From the NCBI GenBank assembly GCA_947488635.1, contig CANLAY010000040.1, forward strand, positions 1 to 7,803: a stretch of DNA of 7,803 nt. The letters are read 5' to 3'. Of this stretch, positions 5,163 through 7,803 are shown one piece after another. Every line of letters starts with the position of its first letter. Positions within the stretch are counted from its first letter, which is position 1. The DNA comes from Candidatus Nanopelagicaceae bacterium. Its GTDB lineage: Bacteria; Actinomycetota; Actinomycetes; Nanopelagicales; Nanopelagicaceae. The position numbers and the translations under genes are program-made. The notes beneath the pieces are model-generated. The model searched no databases. It was not told the origin of the DNA and worked only from the letters and a program-made list of their open reading frames with translations.

Positions 5163-6778
5163 AAAATAAGCTAATCGCCATCTTGGTAGGCATTTCAACA
5201 GTTGCGTTAACAATTTCGCTACCGATTGCCGAGGCTGCTTCCTCTAAGCTCTCGATGACTGTTAAGCAGACCCCAAATGTCATTGAGCCGTTGTTAACTT
5301 TTTATGGCACTTTTTCACCCAAAAAAACTGGGCTAGTTGTTAAAATACAGAGTGAAATAGATGGCAAATGGTCAGATACCCGATTTAGTACCAAGACTAC
5401 AAAGCTTGGTACTTGGAAACTTGAGACAGTGGTAACCGCGCAAGATTCGGTGATTAAATATCGCGCAAAGACTACAGTTGGAAGCAAAACGATTTATTCA
5501 ACAAGTAAAAAAATTACCGTAAAACCAGCTGCTCAAATTTCCGAAACAGACCCGGTCATTGCAGTTGAAGCACTTGGTCCAGGTGGACGCATTCATGGTG
5601 TTGATATTTCCAGATGGCAGCATCCCTATGGCAAGTTAATTGATTTCACTAAAATGTATTCAGCGGGCATTCGCTTTGCCATGATTAAGGCATCCGATAC
5701 TCGTGATGAAGCAGATGCTCTAGCTCTTCAATATTTGTTGATTGATCGCCCAGCGGCTCAAGCCGCTGGTATTTATACCGGTTTTTACCATTACGCGATT
5801 TTGCCAAACACAAGTGATCGGGCTGCCATCATTCGTGATGCGACTGCTCAAGCTCAAAAAGTTATTTGGCGAATATCAGCAATAGGTGGCTTAACTGCTC
5901 GCGATCTGCCCTATGCCCTTGATCTTGAAAATCATTGTATAAAGGTTAATAGCAACGGCAGTTGCGCAACATATGCAACTAAAAGTTCAGTCACTTTATG
6001 GGCTGAGACTTTCCTGGAAATTCTAAATGTTAAACTTGGCCGTAAACCTATTTTCTATTCATACCCTAGCTTCCTCGAAGGTGCGATGAATAAGAGCGCA
6101 GCGCTAAATAAGTACCCGCTTTGGCTTGCGCAATACGCAGTCAATCCATTCGATCCGATTAATCAGCCAGGCTTAAAACCAGGCGGTTGTTACGTGCACT
6201 CCTGGACTTCTAGCGCATGCCAATCACAATGGATTATTTGGCAATACTCATCGTGTGGAATCGGCACTAAATACGGAGTGCCCAGTACTCGAGTTGATCT
6301 AAATGTTTTCCGTGGCACCGCGCAGAATTTTATTGATCTAACTGCCGGAACTTGGGTGCCAGATCCGATTGACTTAATGCCAATTAACGAAGCAACCACA
6401 ATGTTGATTTCTAAACAGAAAGCTACTGATACCAGCAAAGCTGTCACCTTTAGCGTCGGGGTAAATCGCCCTGATGGTTCGCCAGCTGTTACCGGCACTG
6501 TGCGGTTTGCCTATGATCCACTTTCAATTGATAAACCAAAGCTAACCCAAACTGTCACCCGGGCAGCAAGTGGTCTCTGGACTCTTTCTATAATAGGTTT
6601 CACTGCCGGAAGTTGGGTCGGCACAGTTCAATTCATTGACCAGACAAAAACTCACGCAGCGACTGAACTTCCAGTTACCTTTGAGTTATTGCAAGGCGTA
6701 GCCCCTACGCCAACACCAACTAAGAGCGCTACGCCTGCGCCCGCAACAGATGGTTGTAAGTATCAGATAAAGAATTAA
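5159..6778 (+). CDS. Secreted GH25 family muramidase with flanking beta-sandwich domains
   Basis: The 539-aa protein begins with a Sec signal peptide: K-N-K, a hydrophobic core IAILVGISTVALTI, and likely cleavage after the AEA near residue 26. Residues 30-122 form a beta-rich Ig-like module. Residues 145-390 are the GH25 barrel, with HGVDISRWQ (D149) and YALDLE (D255, E257) carrying the catalytic acids, and IIWQYSS and RVDLNVF (D380) as family landmarks. A second Ig-like domain spans about 410-510, followed by a Pro/Thr-rich tail (APTPTPTKSATPAPA) and a final Cys-containing segment. GH25 enzymes cut the beta-1,4 bond between N-acetylmuramic acid and N-acetylglucosamine, so this one probably acts on the cell wall or on prey or competitor walls. 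Six Cys lie in the mature protein (260, 269, 344, 354, 366, 533) and may form disulfides. Translation probably couples to the gene upstream; no Shine-Dalgarno is seen. Confidence 0.92.
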   Translation: MKNKLIAILVGISTVALTISLPIAEAASSKLSMTVKQTPNVIEPLLTFYGTFSPKKTGLVVKIQSEIDGKWSDTRFSTKTTKLGTWKLETVVTAQDSVIKYRAKTTVGSKTIYSTSKKITVKPAAQISETDPVIAVEALGPGGRIHGVDISRWQHPYGKLIDFTKMYSAGIRFAMIKASDTRDEADALALQYLLIDRPAAQAAGIYTGFYHYAILPNTSDRAAIIRDATAQAQKVIWRISAIGGLTARDLPYALDLENHCIKVNSNGSCATYATKSSVTLWAETFLEILNVKLGRKPIFYSYPSFLEGAMNKSAALNKYPLWLAQYAVNPFDPINQPGLKPGGCYVHSWTSSACQSQWIIWQYSSCGIGTKYGVPSTRVDLNVFRGTAQNFIDLTAGTWVPDPIDLMPINEATTMLISKQKATDTSKAVTFSVGVNRPDGSPAVTGTVRFAYDPLSIDKPKLTQTVTRAASGLWTLSIIGFTAGSWVGTVQFIDQTKTHAATELPVTFELLQGVAPTPTPTKSATPAPATDGCKYQIKN

Positions 6779-6787
6779 GGTAGCCAT

Positions 6788-7803
6788 ATGAGCGAAACAT
6801 TCATTGGCAGCCTAGATCAAGGCACCAGCAGTACTCGCTTCATGATCTTTGATCGTGCTGGCAAAATTGTTGGGCAACACCAACTAGAGCATCGCCAGAT
6901 AATGCCGCAAGCAGGTTGGGTTGAACATGATGCCGCTGAAATTTGGGCGCGCACCCAAGAAGTCATCATTGGCGCACTTAAACAAGCCGGAATTATTGGC
7001 TCACAGCTAGCAGCCATTGGAATTACTAACCAACGCGAAACTACAGTGGCTTGGGATAGCAAAACTGGTAAACCACTTTCTAACGCGATCGTTTGGCAAG
7101 ATACTCGCACTGCCGCCTATCTAGAGAGTTTCAGTCCAGAGATTAAGGCTGAAATAGTCCATAAAACAGGCTTGGCAATTGCGCCCTATTTTTCAGCTAG
7201 CAAAATTAATTGGCTAATGAATAACGTTCCTGCTGTTCAGCAGGCAGTTGATCAGCAAACTGCTCGATTTGGAACTATTGATTCTTGGCTACTGTGGAAT
7301 TTATCTGGCGGTGCCCACGGTGGCGTGCATCTAACCGATGTCACAAATGCCAGCCGCGCTATGTTAATGAATCTAGAGACACTTAACTGGGATCAATCGC
7401 TACTAGCTCAATTCAACATTCCCGTAGCCACGCTTCCGCAAATTAGATCCTCTGGCGAAATCTATGCAACAACTGATCCGAATGGCCCATTTGGCACTGC
7501 AGTTCCGATTGCCGGAATTCTGGGCGACCAACAGGCTGCGATGGTTGGGCAACTTTGTTTTGCGCGCGGCGATTCAAAGACCACTTACGGCACCGGAAAC
7601 TTCGCACTCTTAAATACTGGCGATGAAATTGTGAGATCAAAGAACGGTCTGCTTACAACGGTCTGCTTTAAGTTCGGAGAAGAACCAGTGCAATACGCAC
7701 TCGAAGGTTCAGTTGCAGTAACTGGTTCTGCGATTCAATGGTTGCGCGATCAACTAGGAATAATTTCTAATGCCAGTGAAATTGAGAACTTAGCTGCCTC
7801 AGT
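6788..7803 (+). CDS. glpK: Glycerol kinase, N-terminal two thirds (3' truncated by window)
   Basis: 338 codons of a protein that is usually about 500 aa are present, open to the last base. It phosphorylates glycerol to sn-glycerol 3-phosphate with ATP in the cytoplasm. The FGGY-kinase ATP loop is GSLDQGTSSTR (7-17). Glycerol-binding residues are visible as R83-E84 in NQRETTVAWD, W103 in IVWQDTRT, Y134 and D247 in GDQQAA; the last is the catalytic base. TDVTNASR (183-190), TYGTGNF and GSVAVTGSAIQWLRD are further family landmarks. AAGG (6777-6780) lies 7 bases before the ATG and overlaps the muramidase stop, so it is probably read on the same transcript. No aquaporin or glycerol-3-phosphate dehydrogenase gene is in view. 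Confidence 0.96.
   Translation, partial: MSETFIGSLDQGTSSTRFMIFDRAGKIVGQHQLEHRQIMPQAGWVEHDAAEIWARTQEVIIGALKQAGIIGSQLAAIGITNQRETTVAWDSKTGKPLSNAIVWQDTRTAAYLESFSPEIKAEIVHKTGLAIAPYFSASKINWLMNNVPAVQQAVDQQTARFGTIDSWLLWNLSGGAHGGVHLTDVTNASRAMLMNLETLNWDQSLLAQFNIPVATLPQIRSSGEIYATTDPNGPFGTAVPIAGILGDQQAAMVGQLCFARGDSKTTYGTGNFALLNTGDEIVRSKNGLLTTVCFKFGEEPVQYALEGSVAVTGSAIQWLRDQLGIISNASEIENLAAS

Noticed and set aside
6190..6498. 102-codon open frame on the minus strand
   Set aside because: It is antisense to the GH25 gene and covers its conserved IIWQYSS and VDLN region; no ribosome site or motif.
6817..7110. 97-codon open frame on the minus strand
   Set aside because: It is antisense to the highly conserved N-terminal part of glycerol kinase; its residue mix (many Ser, Cys, Pro) is that of a shadow frame.

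Overview
The window looks like a piece of a chromosome from a small-genome, AT-leaning actinobacterium, possibly a freshwater Nanopelagicales (acI) type. That placement is inference. It rests on the moderate-to-low GC, tight gene packing with 1- to 4-base overlaps, several starts that look leaderless with TAnnnT -10 boxes just upstream, and one small protein resembling the C-terminal domain of actinobacterial DnaX. No insertion sequence, CRISPR array, tRNA, rRNA or phage gene was found.

Left block (1-2249, + strand): the 3' end of a flavin/NAD(P)-type oxidoreductase, an NTF2/SnoaL-like 122-aa protein, a 357-aa SAM-dependent methyltransferase with an unrecognised N-terminal half, and a 105-aa small protein whose start overlaps the methyltransferase stop. 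The first two are closely spaced. The last two form a translationally coupled pair behind a 154-base gap that holds a possible promoter and an inverted repeat. Together they look like a small catabolic or tailoring module of unknown substrate.

Middle (2250-4225): a cytoplasmic GH43 beta-xylosidase/arabinofuranosidase-like enzyme preceded by an 8-bp inverted repeat that overlaps a perfect TATAAT. A short minus-strand gene of 58 aa converges on the GH43 stop, with a Shine-Dalgarno placed correctly for a GTG start. After it come about 200 bases without a convincing gene, containing one strong stem-loop (4166-4201).

Right block (4226-7803, + strand): an orphan NarL/LuxR-type response regulator, an 85-aa stand-alone relative of the DnaX tau C-terminal domain, a secreted GH25 muramidase with extra beta-sandwich domains, and the first 338 codons of glycerol kinase (glpK), cut by the window edge. 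The DnaX-like gene and the muramidase overlap by ATGA, and glpK follows 9 bases after the muramidase stop, so these genes probably share transcripts.

Most genes are ordinary members of known families. The least explained items are the DnaX-like stand-alone protein and its coupling to a lysozyme, the stem-loop in front of the regulator, the minus-strand small gene, and the methyltransferase/small-protein pair. I see no clear evidence of a new defence, mobile or RiPP system.
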